The notes under the pieces are model-generated. The model was given only the letters and a program-made list of their open reading frames with translations, had not been told where the DNA came from and did not search any database. From positions 32,295-96,294 of the forward strand of contig NZ_FODY01000016.1 in the NCBI RefSeq assembly GCF_900110485.1: a DNA stretch of 64,000 nt, given 5' to 3'. Origin of the DNA: Propionispora vibrioides (lineage in GTDB: Bacteria > Bacillota > Negativicutes > Propionisporales > Propionisporaceae). Below are positions 26,092-35,078 of the stretch, piece by piece (the stretch's first letter is position 1; each line of letters begins with the position of its first letter). Both the position numbers and the translations under genes were made by a program.

Positions 26092-27750
26092 ATGACCTTT
26101 TATGAGCTTTCTATCATCGCTACCGTTTCAGCTACTTTGGCCGTTACGTGTGTATATGTCTTTCTTTATTCACTTTATCGACAAAATTATATTGGTTTAT
26201 GGGCTATCTTCTGGCTAAACCACTTCCTTGTCCAGCTTTTTTATCGCACACCTTTTTCTCAAATGTCTACACTCCATTTTTCCGTCGGCCAAGCTTTAGG
26301 CGTTTATAATTATGTTTTACTCTTATATGCTACAAGCAAATTTCTGGGTCGCAAGATAAGTAGTTATTGGTATTATACAGCTTTTTTTCTTTCTTTATTT
26401 ACCGATATTGCATTCTATCTAGAATTCCCCAGTTCCGTTTTCTTATTGCCTTCCTGTCTGTTTGTGGCCTTTGTCAACTTTTGGCATGGATATACATTTA
26501 CGCGTAATCTCTCAAGCAAAAGCTGGGGGAAAAACATTGTCGGCTTTGCTTTCGCCGGGCTAGGCATCCATACTCTAGACATGCCTTTCTTAGTTGCAAT
26601 CCCCTGGTTTGCCCCATGGGGATTTCTCATCAGCGGTTTATTGCGGTTCGTGATTTCGATTGGAACTCTAATTTTATACCTGGAAAAGACTTTCCAAACC
26701 TTGAGCGAAAAAGAAAAACAATATCGCCTATTGGCTGAAAATGCAATTGATGTAATTTATTTATACCGGATACATCCTGAACCTGCCTTTGAATATATTA
26801 GCCCCTCCATTGAACGATTAAGTGGCTTATCCTGCGATCACTATTACAAAAATCCAGATATATTTCTTTCTCTTATTCATCCCAATGATCAATTCTTGTG
26901 GAAAAATCTATTGGATAATCCGATATCTCATGCTGAACATCCTCTAACAATGCGTTTTATTCGGCATGATCATAGTCTTATTTGGATAGAACAGACTACC
27001 GTTCCTATTTTTAACGAAAAGGGAATCTGTATCAGCTTTGAAGGAATTATTCGCGATATCACCACCCGGAAAAAATTAGAACAGGACGTTTCTCGTTTGG
27101 ACAGATTAAATACCGTAGGCCAAATGGCAGCTAATGTAGCCCACGAAATCAGAAATCCCTTAACTACTGTTCACGGCTATTTGCAGATTTTCTTAAAAAA
27201 ATCGAACTTCTCAGATTATAAAGATGAGTTACAGTTACTAATCAGCGAATTAGAACGCTCCAATCTAATCATTAAGGAATACTTGTCCCTCTGTCAAAAT
27301 AAGGCACGTGATCTAAAGTTAGGGCAATTAAATCAGATCATCGAAGATTTACGGCCCCTACTCACGGCTAATGCTAATGCATCAAGCAAAGACATTCATT
27401 ATGAACTCACCCCACTGCCTGATATACATATTGATGAAAAAGAAATGCGGCAATTAGTTCTAAATTTAGTTCGCAATGCTTTAGAAGCTATGGAACCGGG
27501 AAAATCGGTTACGCTTCGCACATTGTTAACTGAACAAAATGAAGTGGTTCTGATAGTCCAAGATGAAGGCTCAGGTATTCCTTCTCATATATTAGAAAAA
27601 ATCGGAACACCCTTTCTCACTACCAAAGAGACCGGAACAGGAATCGGTCTTGCAGTTGTATACCGGATTGCCGATGATCATCAGGCAAATATCCAGATTG
27701 ACACAGGCCCTGAAGGAACAACATTCCGGGTCATCTTTAAAGTTATATAA
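26092..27750 (+). CDS. Membrane sensor histidine kinase with PAS domain (KinB/Spo0A-phosphorelay type)
   Basis: 552 aa. About seven N-terminal membrane segments (5-205), a PAS domain (215-335), HisKA with the phospho-acceptor in NVAHEIRNPLTTVHGY near 360, and HATPase_c with N (LNLVRNALEA), G1 (DEGSGIP) and G2 (GTGIGLAV) boxes. No response regulator is adjacent; the short HisKA/HATPase core resembles sporulation kinases that feed Spo0F. The gene is clearly more AT-rich than the sulfur island. Confidence 0.88.
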   Translation: MTFYELSIIATVSATLAVTCVYVFLYSLYRQNYIGLWAIFWLNHFLVQLFYRTPFSQMSTLHFSVGQALGVYNYVLLLYATSKFLGRKISSYWYYTAFFLSLFTDIAFYLEFPSSVFLLPSCLFVAFVNFWHGYTFTRNLSSKSWGKNIVGFAFAGLGIHTLDMPFLVAIPWFAPWGFLISGLLRFVISIGTLILYLEKTFQTLSEKEKQYRLLAENAIDVIYLYRIHPEPAFEYISPSIERLSGLSCDHYYKNPDIFLSLIHPNDQFLWKNLLDNPISHAEHPLTMRFIRHDHSLIWIEQTTVPIFNEKGICISFEGIIRDITTRKKLEQDVSRLDRLNTVGQMAANVAHEIRNPLTTVHGYLQIFLKKSNFSDYKDELQLLISELERSNLIIKEYLSLCQNKARDLKLGQLNQIIEDLRPLLTANANASSKDIHYELTPLPDIHIDEKEMRQLVLNLVRNALEAMEPGKSVTLRTLLTEQNEVVLIVQDEGSGIPSHILEKIGTPFLTTKETGTGIGLAVVYRIADDHQANIQIDTGPEGTTFRVIFKVI

Positions 27751-27765
27751 AGTTATTCTCTTTTT

Positions 27766-27800
27766 AAAAAGGAGCCTTAAACAAGGCTTCTTTTTTTATA
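27766..27800 (+). terminator. Terminator after sensor kinase
   Basis: GGAGCCTT/AAGGCTTC hairpin followed by seven T residues on the plus strand. Confidence 0.75.
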
Positions 27801-27919
27801 ATAAGAATTTTCCCGATTCGAGCTCAGAATTACCAAAAGTCTCTTGAAAGGGGTGATGCCTATGCTTGCTTAAGGACAGGTCAGAACAAGTCAAAAAAAT
27901 AGATTGGAGATGTGAGAAT

Positions 27920-28996
27920 ATGTCAATCAAAAGTCCATTAAAAACTGAATATTCAAACGAAGAACAAGATAATTTGCAAATTTACATTGCCCAGCATAAC
28001 TGGGAAAGAAAAAAGATTTATCAATTACGATATCAAGTATTTGTTGAAGAATTGGATAAACCGTTACATTCTGCCAAACAGCAAGAAGCTCAACTAGTGG
28101 ATGCTTTAGATAATAATAGCATCTTGCTATATGTTGAGGCTCATGGTCAAATCATTGCTACCGCACGACTTACTATGGCGCCATACAGCGACTATCCCGT
28201 AAATCTGTCAACTATCTTCCAAATGCAGAAATTCCACACAGCTTTTAACCATTCTAAGTTACTTGCTCTAGCAACGAAACTAGCCGTAAAGAAGGAGTAT
28301 AGAAGTTCGCCTGCCCTATACCTACTTATCACTGAGATATACAAGATCCTAGCCGAAGAGGCTATTTTTATTTGTTTTGGCGGTTGCAATCCTCATCTCA
28401 TCCCATTGTATGAACGCATGGGATTCCGCCGGTTTGCTGCTAATTTTCGTGATGAAGGGTATGGATTATTAGTCCCCATTGTTATGTTTTTGAATGATCT
28501 GGACTATTTGCGTTCCATCCGTTCCCCACTATATCGCCAAGCAAGAAAGATAAAAATGAGTTTCGATGCCTCTCAAATTTTCACAAAGCTATTTCCTGAA
28601 ACCGCTAAAATCTTGAACAGTCGCATAACTACTTCACAACATTTATGGCTGTATATAACAGAACGTTTAGGAAAACCACTTACCAGCTTACCGCTATTCA
28701 TGGCACTATCTTACGAAGCAATTCTGAAACTACTGGCTAGCAGTGCGGTATTCACATGCAGGAGGGGAGATTATGTTCTTGAAAAGGACGTTCCCTGCCG
28801 TGATTTATACTTATTGCTTACTGGAAGTATCGCACTTCAAACCCAAAAAGGATCACATCTGTTGGAAAGCGGTGAAGTTGTAAGTTGCTGGAGAGATCTT
28901 TTAACCGAGTCGGGATACGGCATCGCGCGTGAAAGATCTGAACTGCTTGTCATTCCTCGTCAAGTATGGGAAATGCGCGAAAACTTTACGTTATAG
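27920..28996 (+). CDS. LuxI/FeeM-like GNAT acyltransferase fused to a cNMP-binding-like domain
   Basis: 358 aa from the ATG at 27920 (GGAG about 10 bp upstream). The N-terminal half (about 15-185) has the GNAT fold of N-acyl amino acid/homoserine lactone synthases (YQLRYQVFVEELDKP, then ATARLTMAP, then a core with LATKLAVKKEYR and ERMGFRRF). The C-terminal part (about 265-358) resembles a Crp-type cyclic nucleotide or ligand-binding domain (RRGDYVLEKDVPCRDLYLLLTGSI). A possible signal-molecule or lipid synthase under ligand control; substrate unknown. 44 bp upstream of a radical SAM gene and probably co-transcribed. AT-rich like the kinase. Confidence 0.7.
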   Translation: MSIKSPLKTEYSNEEQDNLQIYIAQHNWERKKIYQLRYQVFVEELDKPLHSAKQQEAQLVDALDNNSILLYVEAHGQIIATARLTMAPYSDYPVNLSTIFQMQKFHTAFNHSKLLALATKLAVKKEYRSSPALYLLITEIYKILAEEAIFICFGGCNPHLIPLYERMGFRRFAANFRDEGYGLLVPIVMFLNDLDYLRSIRSPLYRQARKIKMSFDASQIFTKLFPETAKILNSRITTSQHLWLYITERLGKPLTSLPLFMALSYEAILKLLASSAVFTCRRGDYVLEKDVPCRDLYLLLTGSIALQTQKGSHLLESGEVVSCWRDLLTESGYGIARERSELLVIPRQVWEMRENFTL

Positions 28997-29039
28997 TACC
29001 AAACAAAAAACAATCCATATAAAAAAGGAGAATCAATTC

Positions 29040-30797
29040 ATGAATAAACAAGCTAAAACCATTGATTTAATATTAGTCAACAGTTTTGCCCCCCGTCAGC
29101 GGATCGCTTCCGACGCGGCGTTAGAAAATGGACTGGCCGTCATTCGCACCTACTTAGAAGACCGTGACTTCGCCGTATATGTTGCCGATGAACAACGGGT
29201 TTCCGCCGTTGAGGACGGCGTCCCCACATGGCTGTCCGCCATGTTACGTTCCCTGGTCAAATTACAGGCAAAGCCGCTTATAAACCGGTATAAAATGCTG
29301 CTGCTCTTGTTCATGCTGCTGACCTGGCCGCTGCAATCCTTGGCCCTGGCCTGCCGTCAAAACTATATGGACAAGGTCATTGACCGTCTGATTGATCTGG
29401 CGGCTGCCGAGCAGGTACCCTTTATCGGCATTAAGGTCTGGGGCGGCGCTCCGTTTGCCTGGAGTAAACGCCTATCCATCAAGCTGCGGGCCAAACTGCC
29501 GGAAACCACCGTTATTGCCGGCGGTCCCCACGTCAAGGTATACGGTGAAAACGTCCTGGCCCAGAATGAGTTTGATTTGGCCATTATGGGTCCTGGTGAG
29601 GAAGTTCTGGAAGAACTGCTGCGCCTTAGAAAATCTGTCACCAGCAAAGCCGAATTTATCCAACGTGTAAAAGATAAATTTGGCCCTTCCAAGCTTATCC
29701 GCACCGGCCATTACAGTGAAACAGGTGACTTTTACGCCCGCTCGTTTACCGTTCCACGCTATCGCCCGACAGACATGATCGACAAGGTTTGGTTTCACAC
29801 GTTGGTGGACGGCCTAGGTTGCACCTGGAATAAATGCGCCTTCTGCTCCCATACCCGGCAAAACATCCATTATACGCCCAGGCCGCTGGAGGAAATCAAA
29901 GAAGAAATTCTGGCTATGACCAGCCGCAGCATCGCCTTTTTTCGTTTCAGCAGTTCCGAGACGCCGTTGGGACACGGCCGGGCTATTGCTGAAATGATTC
30001 TGTCCAGCAACATTCACATCAACTATTCCATGTTTGCCCGTCCGGTCCATGTCACTGAGGAAACCTATCACAGCTACCGCCTGATGATTCGCGCCGGTCT
30101 GCGCGCCGTCTTTTTAGGTGGTGAAACCGGCCATGACGCCATCAATGACCAGATCATGAATAAAGGGGTCGTACGGAAGGATATCATCGACACCATTCAT
30201 TGCATCAAGCTGGCGGCAGCGGCAGAAAAGCAATCCTGCCAGGTGGTGCTGTCCATGATTTATCCTTGCCCGCTCATTCCTGGCGTTACGCTGGAGGAAG
30301 TGTTTCAGGCCAATGTAAGCCTGCTCCAGGAAGCCAATCCCGATACGGTCATTGTCAACCCGCCGGGAGTATTTCCAGGGACCACCTGGTTTGAATCGCC
30401 GGAGAAATACGGCTTTACGCTAAGTGAAACTCATGTATATGACTGGATGAACTATGAGTATTCCGTTTTGAAACCAATCGAGTTCTGGAAAACTCTCAAC
30501 TACAGATTACATGACATGGATATGAAAGAATTATTAAAGGAGTCGGGCCGTCTCAACCGTCAAATCACCGCCATGGGCATTCCCATCAATATTTCCGACG
30601 ATTATTTGATGATGAGCCAGGCTATCGGCTACAGCTCGCAGCGTGATCTCTTCGACTTCAAAAAACAATCCTTCGTCGATATCCTAAGCGGGACCTCTCC
30701 CTATATCCAGGACATTACCCGTCGAATGAACGCCCGCAGCGCCGACTTGGCAAAATCCAACCCAACGGACGACACATCTTCCACACCGAACGCATAG
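29040..30797 (+). CDS. B12-binding-domain radical SAM protein
   Basis: 585 aa, ATG at 29040 with AAGGAG upstream. Residues 1-210 include a hydrophobic stretch (about 82-105) and a Rossmann-like segment (about 120-205, VIAGGPHVKVYGENVL) typical of COG1032 cobalamin-binding domains, though the DxHxxG cobalamin signature was not seen. Radical SAM cysteines C261, C266, C269 are spaced x4-x2 (GCTWNKCAFC), as in several COG1032 proteins. Reaction unknown. More GC-rich than the two genes upstream. Confidence 0.75.
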   Translation: MNKQAKTIDLILVNSFAPRQRIASDAALENGLAVIRTYLEDRDFAVYVADEQRVSAVEDGVPTWLSAMLRSLVKLQAKPLINRYKMLLLLFMLLTWPLQSLALACRQNYMDKVIDRLIDLAAAEQVPFIGIKVWGGAPFAWSKRLSIKLRAKLPETTVIAGGPHVKVYGENVLAQNEFDLAIMGPGEEVLEELLRLRKSVTSKAEFIQRVKDKFGPSKLIRTGHYSETGDFYARSFTVPRYRPTDMIDKVWFHTLVDGLGCTWNKCAFCSHTRQNIHYTPRPLEEIKEEILAMTSRSIAFFRFSSSETPLGHGRAIAEMILSSNIHINYSMFARPVHVTEETYHSYRLMIRAGLRAVFLGGETGHDAINDQIMNKGVVRKDIIDTIHCIKLAAAAEKQSCQVVLSMIYPCPLIPGVTLEEVFQANVSLLQEANPDTVIVNPPGVFPGTTWFESPEKYGFTLSETHVYDWMNYEYSVLKPIEFWKTLNYRLHDMDMKELLKESGRLNRQITAMGIPINISDDYLMMSQAIGYSSQRDLFDFKKQSFVDILSGTSPYIQDITRRMNARSADLAKSNPTDDTSSTPNA

Positions 30798-30819
30798 TTA
30801 CGAATCTGCTTTTAACTGC

Positions 30820-30865
30820 AAAAAAAGCACCCGTTCCGGACACTAAGTCCGGCAACGGGTGCTTT
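30820..30865. terminator. Bidirectional terminator
   Basis: AAAAAAGCACCCGTT/AACGGGTGCTTTT hairpin with an inner CCGGAC/GTCCGG stem, between convergent genes. Confidence 0.88.
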
Positions 30866-30879
30866 TCTGTTTAGAAAGG

Positions 30880-31737
30880 TTATTTCAACTTGCCGCCTTC
30901 AATCACAATATCTTCCGGATTAATAGTGTCACCGTAGGCCGGTTTTAACGTCGCTTCATAGGCTTTATGAACATAGTTTTCCTTGCCCAGCGTTTCCAGT
31001 TCCTGATTGATCCAGTCTAACAGTTCCTTGTTGCCCTTTTTAACGGCCGGAGCAATGGTATCCTGGCTGCCAAGCGTGGAAATTCCTACGGTATAACCGG
31101 AATTTTCCTTAGCCCAGGCAAATAAAAGAGTATTATCATGGGCCAAAGCGGCGCCGCGTTTATCTTTAAGCGCTTCAAAAGCTTCCGTGTTCTGATCGTA
31201 TTTTAAGAGTTCAATATCGGGATAATTCTTGGCAAAATAGGTTTCAGCCGTAGTTCCTTTATTAACAATCAGCTTTTTACCCTTTAACTGATCAACCGAA
31301 GTAATCGGCTCACCGGACGGAGAGACCACACCCAGAGCTACTTTCATGTACGGGTTAGCAAAATCAACTTTTTCTTTTCTTTCGTCAGTTACCGTAAAAT
31401 TAGCCATAATAATATCTACTTTGTTCGCCTGCAGGAATTCCACCCGGCTGGCTGCTTCCACCAGGACAAATTCCACTTTGGATTCATCGCCCAGTAGATC
31501 TTTGGCAAAACGTTTGGCCAGAAACACATCAAAGCCTTGATTTTTGCCATTGGCGTCAACGAAACCGAACGGCGGTTTGTCACTAAATACACCAATGCGA
31601 ATAGTGCCGCGCTGTTTGATTTCCTCTAGCGCACTCTTGGCTGGCTGATCGGCTTTTGGCGTTGCGTTAGAACCGCACCCGGCCAATACTCCGATCAATA
31701 ATAATGCACTGAATACCACGGTTAGAATCTTTTTCAT
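30880..31737 (-). CDS. Amino-acid (cystine-type) ABC transporter binding lipoprotein
   Basis: 285 aa. Signal peptide with lipobox LAGC near residue 20, then a type 3 solute-binding fold (IRIGVFSDKPPFGF; NKGTTAETYF; IDQ-like loops). It resembles the glutamine/cystine branch. ATG at 31737 preferred because GAGGAG is 7 bp upstream. Last gene of a two-permease/ATPase operon behind leader RNA copy 12, which argues for a sulfur amino acid such as cystine. Confidence 0.85.
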   Translation of the reverse strand: MKKILTVVFSALLLIGVLAGCGSNATPKADQPAKSALEEIKQRGTIRIGVFSDKPPFGFVDANGKNQGFDVFLAKRFAKDLLGDESKVEFVLVEAASRVEFLQANKVDIIMANFTVTDERKEKVDFANPYMKVALGVVSPSGEPITSVDQLKGKKLIVNKGTTAETYFAKNYPDIELLKYDQNTEAFEALKDKRGAALAHDNTLLFAWAKENSGYTVGISTLGSQDTIAPAVKKGNKELLDWINQELETLGKENYVHKAYEATLKPAYGDTINPEDIVIEGGKLK

Positions 31738-31771
31738 ACTCATACTCCTCGTCTCCTCTTTTGTGTTTTAT

Positions 31772-32530
31772 TTAATATTGGAATATATTTAAAAATTGCT
31801 GAGCCCGTTCGGTTTGCGGTTGCGAGAAAAATTGCTCCGGCTCAGCAATTTCACAGATCTTGCCCTGATCGATAAACACGATTCGGTCGGCCACCGCTTT
31901 GGCAAAGCCCATTTCATGGGTTACAATCAACATCGTCATGCCTTGTTTGGCCAAACCAAGAATGACCTCCAGAACTTCCCGTACCATTTCCGGGTCCAGC
32001 GCAGCGGTAACTTCATCAAACAGCATAATCTCCGGGTTCATGCAAAGCGCCCTGACGATGGCAATGCGCTGTTTCTGACCACCGGATAATTGACGGGGGT
32101 AGGCATCTTTTTTCTCCAGGAGCCCGACCCGGTCCAATAGCTGCAAAGCCTGTTCAAGCGCTTCAGCTTTACTCCGCTGCTGTACCTTGGTCGGCCCCAG
32201 CAGGATATTCTCAATCACCGTCATATGCGGGAAAAGATCATAATTTTGGAAAACCATACCGATTTGCTGACGGGTCTGCTGCCAGTTCACCGTCGAACCG
32301 GTAAGGCTATTTTCCCGCAGTCTGATATCGCCGCCTTGTACCGGTTCCAGGCCATTCAGGCAACGCAGCAACGTACTCTTACCACACCCTGACGGCCCCA
32401 GAATCACGACAACCTCACCCTTATGCACCGTGAGGCTGATACCATCCAGTACCGTAGTCCCATCATATTCTTTACGTAATTCTTCTATTTCCAGCAAAAT
32501 CTCATTGCTTGTTAAACTAATCGTAATCAC
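31772..32530 (-). CDS. Polar amino-acid (cystine-type) ABC transporter ATPase
   Basis: 252 aa. Walker [10 protein letters not shown], signature [15 protein letters not shown], Walker [16 protein letters not shown]-loop VTHEMGFA: the GlnQ/TcyC family. The start shown is GTG, with AGGGA overlapping it; no better start is visible, so the exact N-terminus is uncertain. 3 bp after the permease gene. Confidence 0.9.
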   Translation of the reverse strand: MITISLTSNEILLEIEELRKEYDGTTVLDGISLTVHKGEVVVILGPSGCGKSTLLRCLNGLEPVQGGDIRLRENSLTGSTVNWQQTRQQIGMVFQNYDLFPHMTVIENILLGPTKVQQRSKAEALEQALQLLDRVGLLEKKDAYPRQLSGGQKQRIAIVRALCMNPEIMLFDEVTAALDPEMVREVLEVILGLAKQGMTMLIVTHEMGFAKAVADRIVFIDQGKICEIAEPEQFFSQPQTERAQQFLNIFQY

Positions 32531-32533
32531 TCC

Positions 32534-33211
32534 CTAACTCTGCCATTTGGCTTCTAATCGTTTCGACAACTTAGACAAAGGATAGCAGATGATAAAGTAC
32601 AGGATAAAAATAAAGCCATATATCCAGAAAGAAGCGGTAGGTTCTTTTAAAATAGACCGTTCAATGATTTGTTGGCCTACTTTTACGACATCAATAACTC
32701 CGATCATGACCACCAGCGATGTGGTTTTCACCATACGGGTGGAAAGGTTGATCGCCCCCGGCAGCATGCGGCGTACAGCTTGCGGAATCAGCACATACCG
32801 GTATAATTGCCAAAAACTCAGCCCCAGCGCCTTACCGGATTCCAGTTGATGCCTGGGCAGCGATTCCAGGGCGCCCCGGACAATATCCCCCAGTTCTGCC
32901 GCCCCCCATAAACTGAAGATCAGAATAGCTACCACTTCCCCCGCCAGATGAATATCCAGCAAATTAGTCACGCCAAAGTAGACAATAAACAACCACACCA
33001 AGATTGGTATGATCCGGAATAGTTCCAGATAAAGCCGGCAAAGCAGCCGCACCAGTTTGGATTGCACGGTTTGCAGCAAACCAAGCAGTATTCCCAGTAT
33101 GGCGCCAAGCACAATGGAAGTAAAAGCGATTTGTGCCGTTACCAGCAAGCCGCCCATCAGCCGTTGCAGGTTAATGCCTTCGGTCAGCACATTAATTCCC
33201 GAACTCAGCAT
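32534..33211 (-). CDS. Amino-acid ABC transporter permease (His/Glu/Gln type)
   Basis: 225 aa HEQRo-type permease with the conserved loop ALESLPRHQLESGKALGLSF. It overlaps the upstream permease by 20 bp; the two would form a heterodimeric membrane domain. Confidence 0.88.
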   Translation of the reverse strand: MLSSGINVLTEGINLQRLMGGLLVTAQIAFTSIVLGAILGILLGLLQTVQSKLVRLLCRLYLELFRIIPILVWLFIVYFGVTNLLDIHLAGEVVAILIFSLWGAAELGDIVRGALESLPRHQLESGKALGLSFWQLYRYVLIPQAVRRMLPGAINLSTRMVKTTSLVVMIGVIDVVKVGQQIIERSILKEPTASFWIYGFIFILYFIICYPLSKLSKRLEAKWQS

Positions 33212-33857
33212 AACGCACCTTCCTTTCCAGCCAAGTCAAAAATAAGGATAAGGGCAGTAGTAAAATCAGATACGTTATGACCAACAGTAACAATGCTTCA
33301 AAGGTACGATAATACATGCCAATCAGGTCCTGAGTGGTATGCATCAGTTCCGGCAAAGCAATCGCTCCTACAATAGAGGTTTCCTTCAATAAGAAAATAC
33401 AGTTGGCCCCCAGGGAAGGCAGCGTGACCGAAAAGGCCTGGGGCAAAATCACATACCGAATGAGCTGCTTGCGGGAAAGGCCGATGCTGAGACCCGATTC
33501 TATTTGCGATTTGCTTACCGATTCCATGCCACCGCGAAAGGCTTCCGCCATATAGCTGCCGCCTAAAAAAGCCAGACCGGCAATGGCACAGGTCTTTTCT
33601 CCCAGGGTAATGCCCATTTTAGTAAGACCATAATACAGAAAAAACAATTGGATCAGCAGCGGCGTATTGCGGGAAAGCTCAATATAAGCATGAACTAGCT
33701 GCGTCAGACCTCTAACCTTGTAATACAAAATACTGCTGCACAAAAAACCTATAACAATAGAAGCCAATATACCAAAAAACGATAATTGCAAAGTAAGCCA
33801 GGCCGCTTTTTGATACAAAGGTATGCTTGTTACAATAAAATCCCAGTTAATATTCAA
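33192..33857 (-). CDS. Amino-acid ABC transporter permease (His/Glu/Gln type)
   Basis: 221 aa HEQRo-type permease (FRGGMESVSKSQIESGLSIGL loop). First gene of the importer operon, about 80 bp after leader RNA copy 12. Confidence 0.88.
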   Translation of the reverse strand: MNINWDFIVTSIPLYQKAAWLTLQLSFFGILASIVIGFLCSSILYYKVRGLTQLVHAYIELSRNTPLLIQLFFLYYGLTKMGITLGEKTCAIAGLAFLGGSYMAEAFRGGMESVSKSQIESGLSIGLSRKQLIRYVILPQAFSVTLPSLGANCIFLLKETSIVGAIALPELMHTTQDLIGMYYRTFEALLLLVITYLILLLPLSLFLTWLERKVRYAEFGN

Positions 33858-33935
33858 TAGATCACCACCTGTTTTTTACCCATAATTCTTTTACGCTTCT
33901 CAGTAGACAAACCACTCTGCTGTTAAATTGACATA

Positions 33936-34000
33936 GAAAAAGACCAAAAAAAGCGATATTACTACCAGCTTTTTTTGGCCTTTAGATGTCTAATCAGCCG
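33936..34000 (-). promoter_or_regulatory. Leader RNA copy 12, upstream of cystine-type importer
   Basis: Minus strand: GGCU-GA, P2 UUAG/CUAA (loop ACAU), A, GGCC pairing back to GGCU; GGCCAAAAAAAGC also opens the terminator closed by GCTTTTTTTGGTC and a T run. P1 here is GGCU/GGCC, a compensated change from AGCU/GGCU. The rest of the gap to 34200 is AT-rich with no gene. Confidence 0.8.
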
Positions 34001-34204
34001 TATATTTATCTTTATGTAACGTACAAAAATATAGTTTGTTCCGCACATGTGAACTTTTTCTAATGATTATATAAATTTTAACACCATATATCCTTATCGT
34101 CAATACTTTTTTACTACCAATCAATTCAGGCTGTACAGCAGCCGGGACTGACGATCCCGTTTATTCGAGTGGCAGAGACACTAACTGTCGTTCCCGCAAT
34201 CCAC

Positions 34205-34251
34205 AACGAAAAATAAGCCGGAGAAGCGACAGTTTATTTCGCTCCTCCGGC
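34205..34251 (-). terminator. Terminator of the YeiH operon
   Basis: GCCGGAG(g)AGCGA / TCGCT(t)CTCCGGC hairpin followed by TTATTTTTC on the minus strand, downstream of the DUF1858 gene. Confidence 0.75.
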
Positions 34252-34316
34252 AGTTTCTCATACATATACCGGTTCATATATATCACTTCTTGCCTTCCGG
34301 CTTAATCGCAAACATC

Positions 34317-34508
34317 TCAGACGACCTTATTCAAATCGTCAAGCAGTGCCTCAATATCAATTCCGTGAGCCAGCGCGCCTTGTTCGATATCTTCAAACCT
34401 GGCGGCGGCACAACCGAAGCAGCCCATTCCATAATTACGAAATACAGCAACAGTCTGCGGATACTCTGCTACCACCTCATTGATACTTAAATCTTTCGTA
34501 ATCGCCAT
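34317..34508 (-). CDS. DUF1858 domain protein (CxxC-type small redox protein)
   Basis: 63 aa, start ATG at 34508 with AAGGAGG 8 bp upstream. Matches DUF1858 (INEVVAEYPQTVAVFRNYGMGCFGCAAARFED), a small helical domain with a GCxGC pair often found with hybrid-cluster or sulfur-transfer proteins. It may bind a metal or polysulfide; function not established. Last gene of the YeiH unit. Confidence 0.8.
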   Translation of the reverse strand: MAITKDLSINEVVAEYPQTVAVFRNYGMGCFGCAAARFEDIEQGALAHGIDIEALLDDLNKVV

Positions 34509-34522
34509 TTGCATCACCTCCT

Positions 34523-34834
34523 TTACCGCCCCGATTGCCTACTCCATCTTGCATTCCTTACTATTGCACCGCTAACACCCGGCCGATAGCGAAAGCTTCC
34601 ATCAGGTTTGATATAAGCATACAAGTGATCCATAAGTAATGCCAGTTGGGCAGTAAACCGCCCAAAATAAACCGGTGATCCTACAATAACGCCATCGGCC
34701 TCATCAATGGCTGCAAAGACCTTAACTAAATCGTCCGTGCTTTTTACCCTGAAAAAACGCTTTAGACAAAAAAGCCCGTGCTGAATCCTGTTGGACTTAA
34801 CACAGGCTCTAACCTTTGCTACAGCATACCCCAT
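34523..34834 (-). pseudogene. Truncated flavodoxin/NADPH-FMN reductase-like gene
   Basis: 103 codons matching only the middle of iron-sulfur flavoprotein/flavodoxin-like reductases (VFAAIDEADGVIVGSPVYFGRFTAQL). The N-terminal FMN loop (GSPRKNGNT type) and the C-terminal half are missing; the end (NARWSRQSGR) looks frame-shifted out of the family's G-GRNGGQ region. It overlaps the previous ORF by 16 bp. Probably a decaying gene. Confidence 0.6.
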
Positions 34835-35076
34835 TGCCTGGTATATTCCAGATATACCTGAAATTCATCGGCCCTGAAGCCGTGCTTCAGCAGATAACGT
34901 TTCACTGCCTGTGCCTCCATGCTGCCCGACTCGGCCACAATTCGGTTTTTCCGCCGGTTAATGACAAATCCGCGGCTGGCCAGAAGCTTTAGCATCGCTC
35001 CTCGCCGTGCTGCGGCAGGACTGCCTTTGGGCCCATCCTCCGCCGGCATGATAATGCGGGTAATGTACGTAACCAT
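34819..35076 (-). CDS. Hypothetical protein downstream of YeiH
   Basis: 85 aa, basic, soluble, not recognised. It starts 2 bp after the yeiH stop, so translation is probably coupled. The C-terminal half (SMEAQAVKRYLLKHGFRADEFQVYLEYTRQW) looks helical. Either a small partner of the exporter or a remnant. Confidence 0.5.
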   Translation of the reverse strand: MVTYITRIIMPAEDGPKGSPAAARRGAMLKLLASRGFVINRRKNRIVAESGSMEAQAVKRYLLKHGFRADEFQVYLEYTRQWGML

Positions 35077-35078
35077 CG

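Noticed and set aside
28929..29039. N-terminal extension of the radical SAM protein
   Set aside because: It overlaps the end of the GNAT gene in another frame; AAGGAG precedes the ATG at 29040.
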